The notes beneath the pieces are model-generated. The model did not search any database. It saw only the letters and a program-made list of their open reading frames with translations, and was not told where the DNA came from. DNA of 64,000 nucleotides, from contig JANAVB010002199.1 in assembly GCA_029216955.1 (NCBI GenBank), positions 13,518,417-13,582,416 of the forward strand, read 5' to 3'. The position numbers and the translations under genes are program-made. Positions 33,011 to 45,056 of this stretch are shown one piece after another. Origin of the DNA: Iris pallida. Lineage: Eukaryota > Streptophyta > Magnoliopsida > Asparagales > Iridaceae. The stretch's first letter is position 1; the number at the start of each line of letters is the position of its first letter.

Positions 33011-34747
33011 CTACATTTATTTAATATCCATACTAAATAGGCTTATAGGTTACACAAAATGCCTATGTCGTATAGTCACTCATCTACTTAAAACCAATAA
33101 TGTACCAAATGATCCTTCACTAAATTCTAGGATTAAAGTATGTCATAGCCCTTCGTGTTAGCTTTCCGAAACTTCAAACGGATCGTATTTTCGTGTCCGA
33201 AAGCTCCCGGAATCGTGAAAACACCAAAACGCATTTGTCTTTCGGACAGCTGACACTCAAATAATTTTACAAAAAAATTTAGAAAGATTTTGGCTTATTA
33301 AAATATATATTTTTGGAAAGCTAACTTCTATACGTTCTTTTAAAAAAACGGAAGATTAAACGGAGTTTTAAGCTAAAAGTTATGACATTTCTAAGTTGCT
33401 TTGGTTAATAAAAACGTGGATGAATATTATGACGAATTTGAGTTGTTTTGGACAAAAGAAACACATGTAGGCCAAGATACTTGGATACCAACATAGGTAT
33501 CCAAATAAAACTCATTCTAACCATCCTAACTAAGATCAATCCACTCTCTAACCATTCTAAAACTGAATTTAAATATCTATTTAACTATTATCATACATAC
33601 ATACATATGGGGTATCCTAATTTGGGATCTATCAACTAGGACACAAGACACATATCTAAAATCCTCAAGAGAGCTCCAAATGGCCTCAAATTTGAATCTA
33701 AAGGGGACACATGCATGAGGATGTATCCAACGGATTCAAAACTAATTTATAGGCAAAGAAAATTGATTTTGAGGATGGATTTTACCTATTGGGAGTGGAA
33801 TCCCAATGAAATCCTTTAGGACACGGCTCCGATACGAAGATCCCTCAAAGTGGACACTCCTTCTTGCACTTCTCTTCCAATCCATGGTAGCACCCTTCCC
33901 TTGGAGAATGGGAATGATTGAGAGAAGATTTGGTGAAAGAATGATTTGATTTGGAGATCAAATCAAAGAGAAGGCTCTCTAAAATTAGGAAAAAAACAAA
34001 AGGAAAATAAAAGAGGCAAGATTGTAATGAATGAAATTAATCAGTCTCCCCTAAAGGTGGCTGCCATAAAGAGTCCATTAAGACTAATGGGAAATGTCCT
34101 AATTGCCCCTCTCTAGTCTCATATGGTTAAGTCTAGACTAGATTCAAGTTTGGGGTCAAAAGGATCTAGTTTTGAGTCTCTAACTTAACCATTCTAACAT
34201 GATAGAATTAGTCTAACTAACTAACTTAAATGTTGGGTTTTGTGGGCCATGCTTAACTTAATATTGGGTCACATCTAGAGTTTAAGCTACCCGGGTCACA
34301 ATACAAGTCGAAACGAGACGAAACTCAAACCCGACTAAACAAATCCAATAAAAACAATATTAAAAATATAAAATTTTCCCAAAATATTCAAATATGAAAT
34401 TTGACCAAAATCATAATACGTCAATTTAAATATTACTAAAATAATCTAAAATTCACCAATTAATCAAAATCCCAAATAATTCAAAAGTCATAAAATGACC
34501 AAAATATCCTAAGCATAAAAAGTTGTAAATAGTCATTCTAATCACATGGTTAGGTCCCCACGGTCATGGTTAGTCTCTAGGCTCAACAGTTCTAGGGTTC
34601 ACTAGCTAACACATCAAAATTATAATTCATAAATTTTAAATATTATTAAATTAATTAAAAATTCTCATAAATCATAAATCCTATTATTAAATAATAAACT
34701 TTTATAAAAGTTCAAAATTACCCTCATTTTAGAAAAGTGGTGTTACA

Positions 34748-35386
34748 AGTCTACCATCCTTAGAAAATTTTGTCCTCGAAATTAAGATGGTCGTACTTCT
34801 TCTAGAGTCTCGTCCCCAACAATCAAAGTCTCAGAACTTACCTAAATCATACAATTTAAAAGAATCACATACAGGGTCATGGCATACGGCGGCAGTTGAA
34901 AGTCTCATCTAGGTATACTAGTCATGCTAAACCAAAACGGTCATAGGGTATCAAAACATACAAGCAATCTGGGGTGCTAAACTAGAAAAGTTACTGAAAA
35001 CAACAAATCATCAAGGCTGTAAGGCAGTCTACCATCCTATATAAAAACTGGTCATTATCAAAAATAAAATAAAGATAACTAGAAATTATCTATAATGGGA
35101 TACTATTCAAAGAAAAATCAAAATCAAAAGTTTAAAAAACGAGAGTCAATATCATTAAAATCCAATCACAATATATATTAAGAAAATTTATTCTCGATAC
35201 GATCTAAGTTGATCAATTCTGGGTAATCAAGATTTGGACAATATGGAGGACAAGGTCATCAAAGTCTGAGCACGAGCATACAAGGATGGAGATTCAGGTC
35301 ACAATTAAATTTTATTCAATTGAGTAGGACCCAAGATATTGATATGATAAGAAAAGATGATCAAAGTCGATTGGTCTTGATTAAGG
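34748..35386 (-). other. LARD interior, left part with polypurine tract
   Basis: On the minus strand TTCGAGGACAAAATTTTCTA continues into AGGATGGTAGACT and abuts the 3' LTR. The same TTCGAGGATGAAATTTTCTA motif precedes the gypsy LTR at 58429. The rest is non-coding AT-rich DNA. Confidence 0.75.
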
Positions 35387-35389
35387 GAG

Positions 35390-35830
35390 CACTACAAGAA
35401 TAAGGGCTTTTCTTGACGGTGATTTCCCGTCAAGAAATGGGTATCTTGACGGTTGTTGATCCGTCAACTAGGCCGGAGTCAAGAAAAGACCCCCTTTTCT
35501 TGATGGTCACTGACAGGACTTTTCTTGACGGTATTTGGCCATCATATTAAGTAGTTTTCTTGACTATTTTTAGCCGTCAAGATAGCAGTTTTTAGAAACT
35601 GTCAACGTAGGAAAAAAAAACTTTACTTGACTCCGGCCTGGATGACAGCCTTTAGCCGTCAAGAAAAGCATTTGTTTTGACGGACCAAACCCATCATGAA
35701 AAGCAGTAATTCACGGCTATTATACAGCATGATATGAATTAAAGTTGATGTTTGACAACCGTCAAGAGAAGCTATCCAAAGTACCGTCAAGAGAAGCATG
35801 CCAAAATTTTGTCAAGAATTATATAATATC
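35390..35830. repeat. Left subterminal repeats of the CACTA element
   Basis: About 15 direct and inverted copies close to CTTGACGG/CCGTCAAG. In CACTA elements such repeats bind the transposase. Confidence 0.85.
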
Positions 35831-38067
35831 AATCAACCACACATAATATCAATCCAGAAGCTACACACATCAAATTACTATAAAATCCAAATTTTATATT
35901 AAAAAACTGTATTGTTCATACAACAAAAATTTCCAACACACATCCCAGCACATGCATTCTTCACTTGTCCAACCACAACATAATCTAACCATAAAGTACA
36001 CATCCCATGTCTGTTGTTTTCATACAACTTAAATATCCAAACCACAAACATCCATCACTTGTCACCATAAAACAAAACCCACCAACACTACAAAAATAAA
36101 ACAAAAAAGTAGTAAACCATATCGGAGCACATCCCTATCCATATCCACATCATTTCCCTATTCTCAGCATGCGTGCACCTTCATTTTTCAGTAAGTTCCT
36201 GAGAGAACAAGAACACAAAGTATCAACTCAGTATTACAGAATCTGAAGGCTAGCTATATTGAAAAAGTGTAAAAGTTAGAAAGAAATAGCTCACAAAAAC
36301 TTCTAAGATGCACTAAGATATCCTTATTTGACTGTTGGTTTCCATTCAGCAAGCACTTTGATTGCCCAAACAAGAAAACTTTTGAAGAATTAGAATATTT
36401 AGTTTGACTTAATGAAAAATAATAATTTCTTCCTTACAGACTAGCAACAATACCTGCATAATCCTATAGTTGTTGAGTTTGTGTGGTATCTGGGACCCTT
36501 GTATCACTTACTTAACCCCAAAGGGCATGAAGTCATTTATTTGAAAAAAAATCCCTTTGAGCATTCATATTGGAGTAGTGAAGAACATACTTTGATCAAT
36601 GGCTCAGTATGGAACATAGGAGGTAGTAGCATAGTTAGGCCAGTCTCACTCTTTAAATATACTTAGAAGCATCCAGTAGCAGACTTAATAATTCAGTATC
36701 AGAACTGAACTGTTCCTTATCAGCATTGTGTATCAGAAAGGAACAATATACAATATGCAATATCACTATCAGCCATCAGTCACTAGCAGATAGGTATGCA
36801 TAATCGATAGTAAAGGTAATAGCTAGTATCAGAGCTCAAAAAATAGATACTAAAGGCAATAGCCAGTACCAGAGCTCATAAGTAGGGACTCGACACTGAA
36901 GACTAGAGTAATTTAGCCTTAATCTTCTTAGAGCTACTAACCACTACATCACCAGCTTAATTCAGCCATTGATAATCTCCATGTCATCATTGCCACATCA
37001 TGTCATCATTGCCAAGTCTACTAGGTCGGGGACCTATCACCTTGGATCAAAACCAAATATGGTATCAATTTTCATCCAAGCTGGTCATGTGATCAAAACC
37101 AACTTTAGAAACTGCCACACATACAACATGGATAGAAAATAATGATCAAATGCATCAGAACCAACTAGTTTTATCCAACATATCAAAAGATAGTAATGCC
37201 TTAAAGGCTAAGATATCTAGGTTATGATATACTGAAATGATGCAAGCAAAAATTACCTTAAAGGCAGTAATATCCAACAAATCCAATGGCAGCAAGAACA
37301 TATCCAACATAATGGCACGAGCCTGATACTAGATTAAGATGCCTCAAAGTGGCCTTTTGAATTTTCAGTTTCAAAGTGTGTAACAAAAGGGCTGTATAGT
37401 ATCTGGAAAAAATTGAATTTTCATGGAAGTATGGACTATGGAGTATATTAATCTAAAGAGGAGTGTTAATAAGATGTGTGAAAAAATTGAAGATATGAAG
37501 ATTGCAAGTCAGAAAAATGTGAGAAGTTACGAAAGAGAAGATCGCAAGTCAGAAAAATGACAAGTATACTAAATGCCTGTAAAAATAAAAAAACAAAGTC
37601 ATAAGTATATATACCAACTTGCACATATGTCAATGGCACAATAGGAAATCTTCTACATGTCATAGTAGAAATTTTCATGCTTGTGACGGATACATGTAGC
37701 ATTCTCGATAATTAATAGAAATAGAACCCGGTAAACATGTAAACCAAGAACACTCCAAACCTTACTAACATCAATTAGAAATAAAGATTTTATATGGCTA
37801 CTGCACATTTTATTATGAACAAGTTCACAATTTTGAGCCATTCCTACACCAGTCATCACAGAATATTTACTACCAAGTGAACTTTGGTATTGGTTCATTG
37901 GTGAGAAACATATGGTAACAGGAGATACTATTTAGGATAATTCTGGTTCAGTGGTGGAAACTAACACATGGAGAGCTTTAGAACTGTCTGAAATTTAGAC
38001 TATTCTATCTCAAGGAAAAGGGTACTTGATCTTCTTCAGGATGTGGATCCAGACAGAAATGCAGTAA
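35831..38067. other. CACTA interior without a recognised gene
   Basis: AT-rich, partly intron-like DNA. Short ORFs at 36481-36666 (plus) and 37653-37898 (minus) match nothing I recognise. Captured intron or exon sequence is possible but unsupported. Confidence 0.4.
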
Positions 38068-38469
38068 GTTGGTATTTCTGTTGATGGGGGTATCTCTACA
38101 AATGCTCATAAATTAGAGCCGTCCCTTGGAAAAAATCAAATCATTGTTACTGATTCAGAGATAATAAATAAAGATATGCCTCAAGCCAGTGCTTGCAAGA
38201 GATTAGAATCAATTCAAGAGTCTGAAGCCAAACAGGAGCTTCAGGCTACAAACAACAAAGTAAATGCCGTAATGGATGAAGGTGCAAATGGCAAACAGAA
38301 TATAAATGTTAGGAAAGGAGAGTTGTTAAGAGGAACAGAAAAACAAGCAGTACAGTGTCTGGGCACGAGTATTGGTGGCATTCCTGTTATGGAAAATAAG
38401 CAGCATACCAGTTACAACTTGCCTTTTGTAGATATGGCTAATTTTTTGCACTTATCTGGGGTAAAGTGA
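38068..38469 (+). pseudogene. Unrecognised exon-like ORF captured in the CACTA element
   Basis: The frame is open for 133 codons after a TAA at 38065-38067, with first ATG at 38176 and stop at 38467-38469. The composition is that of an ordinary soluble protein, rich in Lys, Glu, Asn and Gln and without low complexity, unlike the surrounding DNA. I do not recognise a domain. It looks like a captured host exon; a chance ORF cannot be excluded. Confidence 0.4.
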
Positions 38470-39306
38470 AGAGCCAGGTCAAGTTTTGATCCTTCAGATA
38501 CATCACAATTGGCTTTGAAGTATCAGAAAAAGGATAACTACCTTTCCCCTATCCATAGTTGGTACCTATATTTACCAATACTGATACCTTAAGGACACGA
38601 CAGGAATACAAGATACAGATATAGATAATGATATGATACAGATACGATATGGATAGTTTCGTATATGTACAGTAAATAGTTGGTCCGTATTGTACAATAC
38701 GAACACGATAAGGATACAAATAATGATACCATTATCCAGTAAGATAGTAAAGAATAAATTTTAAGGCTCTGACCGAACCTCATCCAGGTAAACCTGACAA
38801 TGATCATACATTGAAGCCATGGGCAAATTTATGTATGTAGCATGTGTCCCATTCTCAGCTCGCATCGCATCAATAACAAACCTGACATAGAAGTTAATAG
38901 TGCAAGATAAGAACTTTTATGTTCTAATGAATCAAAATTATAAGAAAAGTTGATAAGAAAAACATTATTAAGAAAAATTATGTTCCATAGACAACTTGAT
39001 TTTCATGGATGACTGGGGAAAAATGATGCTGATCCGTCACAAATATTTATTTGGCTGATTAGAAATGCCTCAGACTTCTGCATTAAGATGTTGGACTCCA
39101 TCCAATTCTTGCTTGACACTCAACTTGGTTATTGTTGCTTAGCGCACGCATACCAGCTAGTGGGTCATACATGACCCATAGTTAACCTCTATAGAATAAA
39201 AGTAATAAATTAGCCCATTCAGCTCTTCATCATTGTTGTTTTTTCTTTCTTTTGGCACAGTAATATAATATAGAAATTTATTAACCATCAATCTGGGAGG
39301 ACTTTA

Positions 39307-39342
<36 letters not shown>

Positions 39343-40740
39343 GATTTTTCTTTTGGCACAGTGATATAATATGGCACGAATCACGTTGAAAGTTCCTAGT
39401 CCTAAAATGGGATTATTCTTAGAAGAGTAAGAAGGTACATGTTTGTCTAAGCCAGTGATTACACCAGTGGTCACCTCAGTTGATAGCTAAGGTCACCTAC
39501 CCAACAAGAATACCATGCAAATTTCCTTCAGTGCCACAATTAGTTATGAAAACCCCAGTTCATTTTTCTCCAATTGCCAAAGAAGTGCAAACCAATATAA
39601 CACCCCCACTTCAACTTGCCTGGAACGGACGACATAGTTGCTCCCAATGAAAGGGTCACCAAGGTTCCTTAATGAGAAATGTTGCAACTGGTCCAGAGCA
39701 CCATAAAATTTTGTTCTAAGGACCATGCATTAACAGGAAATCACCAGAAATATTTCATTGACTAGTGATATCTAATTCGATTATGCCAAAAACTTCAAGT
39801 GCCTTAAACAAATTCTAGTAACTCAAAAAATTTCTAAAAAAAACTTCTGTCGTTACCTAGATAGAAGTTTAACCAAATGTACAGTAGGGTGCTAGCTTGG
39901 CTCCATTTGTCATCACCTGGCGTTGTCCTCGAGCAAAGCCGACCTGCAGGAAGTGCATAGAACTAACCAAAAAAAAAGATCAATACGACACAAATAGGTC
40001 AACTAATTTGGAAACATATTCCCCCCTTCAAAAGAATTCGATCTTGAGTTCATAGGTACTGAACTTTGTAATCTTCCTTCCTTTCCAAATGGCCTAGGAC
40101 AATTTGAAAAATATTCAGGCTGAGATCTGAATATTTTACTCCAAATCCCTCCTACGCCAACAAGAGAAGGCAAAAAATTTATAACCAACATGAAATAAAA
40201 ACTACATTACTCCAATAGCATTTGGAATACATGCATGAAACAACAAACTTCGTGTTACTACAAGAGATGACCAATCTTTCTTTCTCAAACATCGTTTATG
40301 GTGTACAATTGTACATGAATGAAAAGTTTGATGAATAATTCCGTGACCATTTAGATATTGAGAAACATTGAAGAACAAATATTCTTGTGAGTAATTGGGG
40401 ATTTGTTGTAGTTGTAGAATTCTCCAATTAGAACTGTTAAGCTTTCCAACTGGAAAAGGTTATGTACAAAGAAATAGAAGTTCACAGGAACTTCCATTCA
40501 ATATACTCAAATGATCAAAGAGTCCCCCACCTCTTTGCAGATTATGAATGCTTGGGCTCAGAACCTAACCTTAAGTCTTGAAGAACTTACTCACCAAAAA
40601 TGCTTATGTACTGCTTTTCAAGAAATAAGCAGAAGGACAAAAGAACACTTAGTAAATTGCCACAAAAATCAATCACAGTTGAAGACTGAGATTAGGAAGT
40701 GCATATATACCTGTCAAATTTTGATCTAAAAATATAGCTT
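38470..40740. other. CACTA interior, no gene recognised
   Basis: AT-rich DNA with imperfect GATACAGATA-type repeats at 38600-38730 and a (TA)n tract at about 39311-39340. No supported coding region. Confidence 0.5.
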
Positions 40741-40751
40741 AGAATCGTCAC

Positions 40752-40889
40752 TGACTCCTCCAGCTCGACCCTGACCTCGGCGGCTGCCGCCACGGCCGCC
40801 ACCATCGACGCCGTCAGGCCTGTGCCTTCGAGCCTCACCAGCGGCCTCCTGTACTCCTCCACCATCCTTTTTACCTCCTCCAGTGGCTC
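40752..40889 (-). pseudogene. Phenylalanine ammonia-lyase (PAL) N-terminal fragment captured in CACTA
   Basis: On the minus strand 46 codons match the N-terminal region of plant [22 protein letters not shown], then [11 protein letters not shown] and VRVELEES. In PAL these blocks read (L)[17 protein letters not shown]...VAAVA......V.VEL.E. PAL deaminates phenylalanine at the entry to phenylpropanoid metabolism; its MIO active site lies much further on and is absent here. Homology stops before the following conserved region. Upstream on the minus strand (to about 41230) is GC-rich, then CT-rich, as in a 5' UTR. The fragment cannot be an enzyme. Confidence 0.75.
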
Positions 40890-41279
40890 CCCGACATGGC
40901 CTCCGCAGCCCGGCCTCACCAGCGGTGAGCCGGCTGAGAGCGACGGGGAGGAGGGCGCCGTTCAGGCGGGCATCAGGGAGCCGGGCGGCGGCGACGCTGG
41001 AGCCGGACGACGGCGACGCGAAAGCTGTCCGAGCGGCAGCCGACCGCGGTCCAGTTCCTCTCCAGGGTTAAAGTTTCTCTATTTTCTCCTGGCCCTCCAT
41101 AGAGCATCCAAATTTGTGGAGAAAACTAGGGTTGTGGTTTCTCTCTTAGGGTGGTAAAAGAGGAGAGGAGTGGGAGCTCTTTAGGGAAGAGGAGTGGGGG
41201 GCTCTCTCTCTAAAGGAGGAAAAAGTTAGGGAGAGAGGAGGAAAGGAAGGGGACGATCGGGAGAAAGTTTGCTGGGTTC

Positions 41280-41608
41280 ATTCATTAAAAGGAACCACAA
41301 CCGTCAACACATATAAAAAATTTGAAAATTTTACTAAAATGGCAGTTGAACAAATCCCCTAAGTTTTTGGCACATACATTACTTGACGGTTATCAACAAA
41401 ATCGTCAATAAATAAATTACTGTTTCTTGACGGAACCTCTGAAACCATCAACATACATGGTATAAAATTGCTAATTTAACAAATAAAAGGGCCTCTCTTG
41501 ATGTAAGCCTAAATACGGCTTAAATACGTCAAGAAAACCACTATTGTTGACGACTTTTGACGACCGTCATCTTGTAAACCGTCAAGAATCGTCTTGTTTC
41601 TTGTTGTG
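41280..41608. repeat. Right subterminal repeats and terminal repeat of the CACTA element
   Basis: TTGACGG and CCGTCAA words in both orientations (for example near 41385, 41430, 41560 and 41580), mirroring the left end. Confidence 0.85.
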
Positions 41609-41611
41609 GAG

Positions 41612-43468
41612 CTAGGATTCAATGATATTAAAAACTTTTAAAGGGTGATTCAAAGATATGCAATAAGTCAAACTTCTCCTTTTAAAGGAAAAACAAGAGA
41701 AAAGATTTCAAAGGAAAATCAAGTTAATCATCTCTCTCTGATACTATCAAGTTTATCATTTGCCAATCATATTTTTATCTCACAAGTCCCAATATAAAAA
41801 TTAACCTTATATGACTACCAGCAAAATTATATCCTTCCGTCATAAAGATTTGACCTTGCCATGATCACCATAGGCTAAATTTTTAAGTTCTGAAACATTA
41901 TTCATGAAGCATACCCTTCTTTCTAGGAATCAAAACTGACTACTTAATCATCATAAATCTAGATTCTTCCACCTTGTCCTAAATTGGATCCGAAGCCTCT
42001 AAATCAAGTTTATGTAATCCTTGAACTTATTCAATTTACTCTCTTTGTATTATTTAAATCTAAACCCACTAGGCCTTACAAAACTTATTCTTCATTTTAA
42101 ATTCAACCTTAATATTTCTTTCAACGTACACCTTCAATATTATTCTCCTGAAATTTAAATTTTCACAAAATATCTATATTTTATATAACTCAAAATCCTT
42201 GCGTTCTTTCTGTTTCTAGCCATTTCTTACAATTTCTTATTCAATTTTGTATCATCATTACATATAGTTAAAATCTCTTCTCTATTACTAAATTCCTAAA
42301 TTTAACATCATAGCCTTAAAGTGTAACTTCTCAAGAATCAATAACCAAAATTTATCCAAGTTCTCGAAACTAAGTTGACCTCGAATATCCTCATCAGTTA
42401 TGAAATACATCTATGAATTATTCATACCCAAAAGATTTCTCTAAGTATGACTGTTCCTAAATTGATAATATAAATCTCTTGATTTCATCCTCAAATTCAG
42501 TCGCATCTCTATCCCAAACCTATATCAAGGTCCATCATATTATACCCCTAGCAAGATTATCACAAGATAACAAATCAAGTCTTTTTCGAGTTAGATGATT
42601 TACGTTACTTCCTCGACCTTTCGAAGGTAAAGAAATATGGATATTCAAGGGTTTCAAAGTATAGCTAACAGAATTAGATACGAGACAGGTGATTGATGTA
42701 ATCAGGACAGTTTTAAAAAAATAGTAATACAAGAAATAATGGCAAGAAAGAAATAATAATAAAATCTGTTCTTCATCAACTGTTAAAAAGAAATGAACCC
42801 ATTTAAGATAAAATCTGATACCATACACGTCTTCCTGAAATCATGTTGTCAAAATTTTGCCACGCCAGTAAGCATAGCTGCAATAAACAATAGAGTCCAT
42901 AACAAAGGTATACACCCTATAGTCATGTTATCTAGAATTCTTACCACGCCACCCGGTATGGCTGCAAGAAAATCTAGATTTCATAACTAGGATATGTATA
43001 TCTAAATCAGGCTCTACGTCCTTGTCATGCTAGCAAATATGACTGCGATAAATTCTAAACTCCATAAATAAAGTAGACTTTTACCTTTCTCACTGTCCTT
43101 ATCAAGTATGTTATCAGGTTATACCTTAATTCCAAAAAGATGTATATATATATATATAAATACAAACTCGAATTCAATAACTAACATTAAGATTCAAAAT
43201 TCAACAATAATCCATCAAATTCAATAACAAGAAGTAAGGATGAATCAAATCAAGAGAAAAAAGAGATTTCAAATCGAAGTTAAATAAGATTCTCAAGGGT
43301 CGTCCCAGGAATCTCTCAAAGAATCCTAAATATGATTGAGTATCCTCTCATTATAAAACCTATCATTATCTCTAATTGCAGGTGCGCAGCAGTACAACTA
43401 ATCGTCGTACTACCACGACTTCGCACAAATGCGAATCTCGACCTGCATGGGCCACCACTAAAAAAATG
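41612..43468 (-). other. LARD interior, right part, with degenerate ~85-bp repeats
   Basis: Non-coding AT-rich DNA. At about 42855-43085 three degenerate units recur, each with CACGCCA-like (or CATGCTA), GGTATGGCTGCAA-like and TCTAGATTTCATAAC-like (or GAGTCCATAAC) segments. The usual TGGTATCAGAGC primer site is not next to the LTR at 43469, so the primer tRNA is unclear. Confidence 0.6.
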
Positions 43469-45006
43469 TGTCACGACCCGCACCCAGTGTAGGTGCACGA
43501 GAAGTGGTTACGTCCAGCCTACGCCGCAGTATCGGCGGTAAAATGCTGTCCTAGGTCACATAAATCTAACAGTTATAAGGTACATGTACAGTATATACAC
43601 TCGAATGGAGGTGACATAATAAAGTACAACTCAATCACAACTAAGGAAGAAAGTATGATAAGATAGAATAGATAAAATCACAGAATCCACATATGATAAA
43701 TACAAGATAAGAGAGATAGCTAGAAGTCTAAGATAAAAAAACTCCACAAATCTAGAATAACAATCTCCAAATAAGTACAAGTGTATCCAACAAGACATAA
43801 AGATAAATAGATACTAGTCTAGCTAACTAGCCTAGTTTACTGGGATAATATCCTCTGCAAGTGCTGGGTCCTCCTGAGAGTCCAGCTCACATGTGTCATC
43901 TAAGCCTGCTCCGTAATAAGTGGGATACAGCTCCTCAAGGTCATCTGTAATATTTTAACATGTCCAGTCTGGACGGGAGCAAGCATATTATATCTCACGC
44001 AGTTCATATCATGACAGGAATATAATACATGCAATATAGTAAGATACATGAAACACTGAGAATATATACAAAGTAAAAGAGAAGAATGTAAAAGAAATAT
44101 CTACTATAAGTAAAGAGCTACAGTGAACTAGTGACTTAGATTACAAGATAAACATGTGAACGGCTTGATAATAAATATGAGAGGTTGTACATGGCTATAC
44201 TACTTTGGAAATTGTCCACATGACTATTTATACTCCCTCGTATCCCAATCAATACACAAGGATCCGTTCAAGTTATGTTATTGTACATGATTTCACATGG
44301 GGGCCCATAAATGGGTATACATTAATATAAACATGGGGGCTCCGCGAACATAAGAGTACATAAATTATGAGAGTACACATGAATGGTGAAAGCACAGGAA
44401 TACATGATGAAAGTGAAATACAAATGACATGATGTATCCGATGCTCCCGAAGGAGATAACATTGTATGAAAAGATCCATATAGTACTAATTCGTGTTTCC
44501 ATCGTGTCAGCATCAAATAAAATAATCTAGAGCAAGAATATAGTCCTAGCAAGTATGAAACGGTCAGAGAATGTACTCGCCTGATATCCTAAGTATCTGA
44601 AATGAAATACTGTCTGAGGAGTGGTGTCTGGCTCCTAATAGGATAGTACAAGTCACAACATATCCAAAATGGTAAAATAGACTGCTACAATGCATTTTAT
44701 ATGATGTTTGGGTCAATCTAGGCTAAAGTCAACCTTCGGTCAAACTAGCTAGGGTTGGGTCAATAATCGTCAACTAGTCTAGGTTAGTCAATTCTAGGTC
44801 TAAACAAACTAAGTCTATACAAATCAAGTATCCAAGATAGCTACTAACTCATAGCCTAAGTCACTTGCTAAAGCAAGCACAAAACTAAACCATAGGCTAA
44901 CAAGGCACACAAACTTAGTCGTATAATGATATATATTATTCACATTCACATATTCATATACATAGATATATATAGGAAAGCTATATATATATATATATAT
45001 ATATGC

Positions 45007-45056
<50 letters not shown>

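Larger units (their letters stand above)
28360..34747 (-). repeat. 3' LTR of the LARD-like element (with 2.0 kb insertion)
   Basis: Collinear with 43469-47778 except for the inserted 30085-32088. It has a long simple repeat at 29885-30045, and a CATACAT-rich low-complexity stretch at 32190-33010. No coding capacity; ORFs here are low-complexity translations. Confidence 0.88.
35390..41608. mobile_element. Non-autonomous CACTA (En/Spm) transposon, 6219 bp
   Basis: The left end is CACTACAAGAA and the right end TTCTTGTTGTG, an imperfect terminal inverted repeat of about 30 bases including TTCTTGACGG. GAG lies on both sides (35387-35389 and 41609-41611). Subterminal TTCTTGACGG / CCGTCAAGAA repeats fill about 400 bases at the left and 250 at the right. 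No transposase is seen. The interior carries gene-like pieces, including a PAL fragment. Confidence 0.9.
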
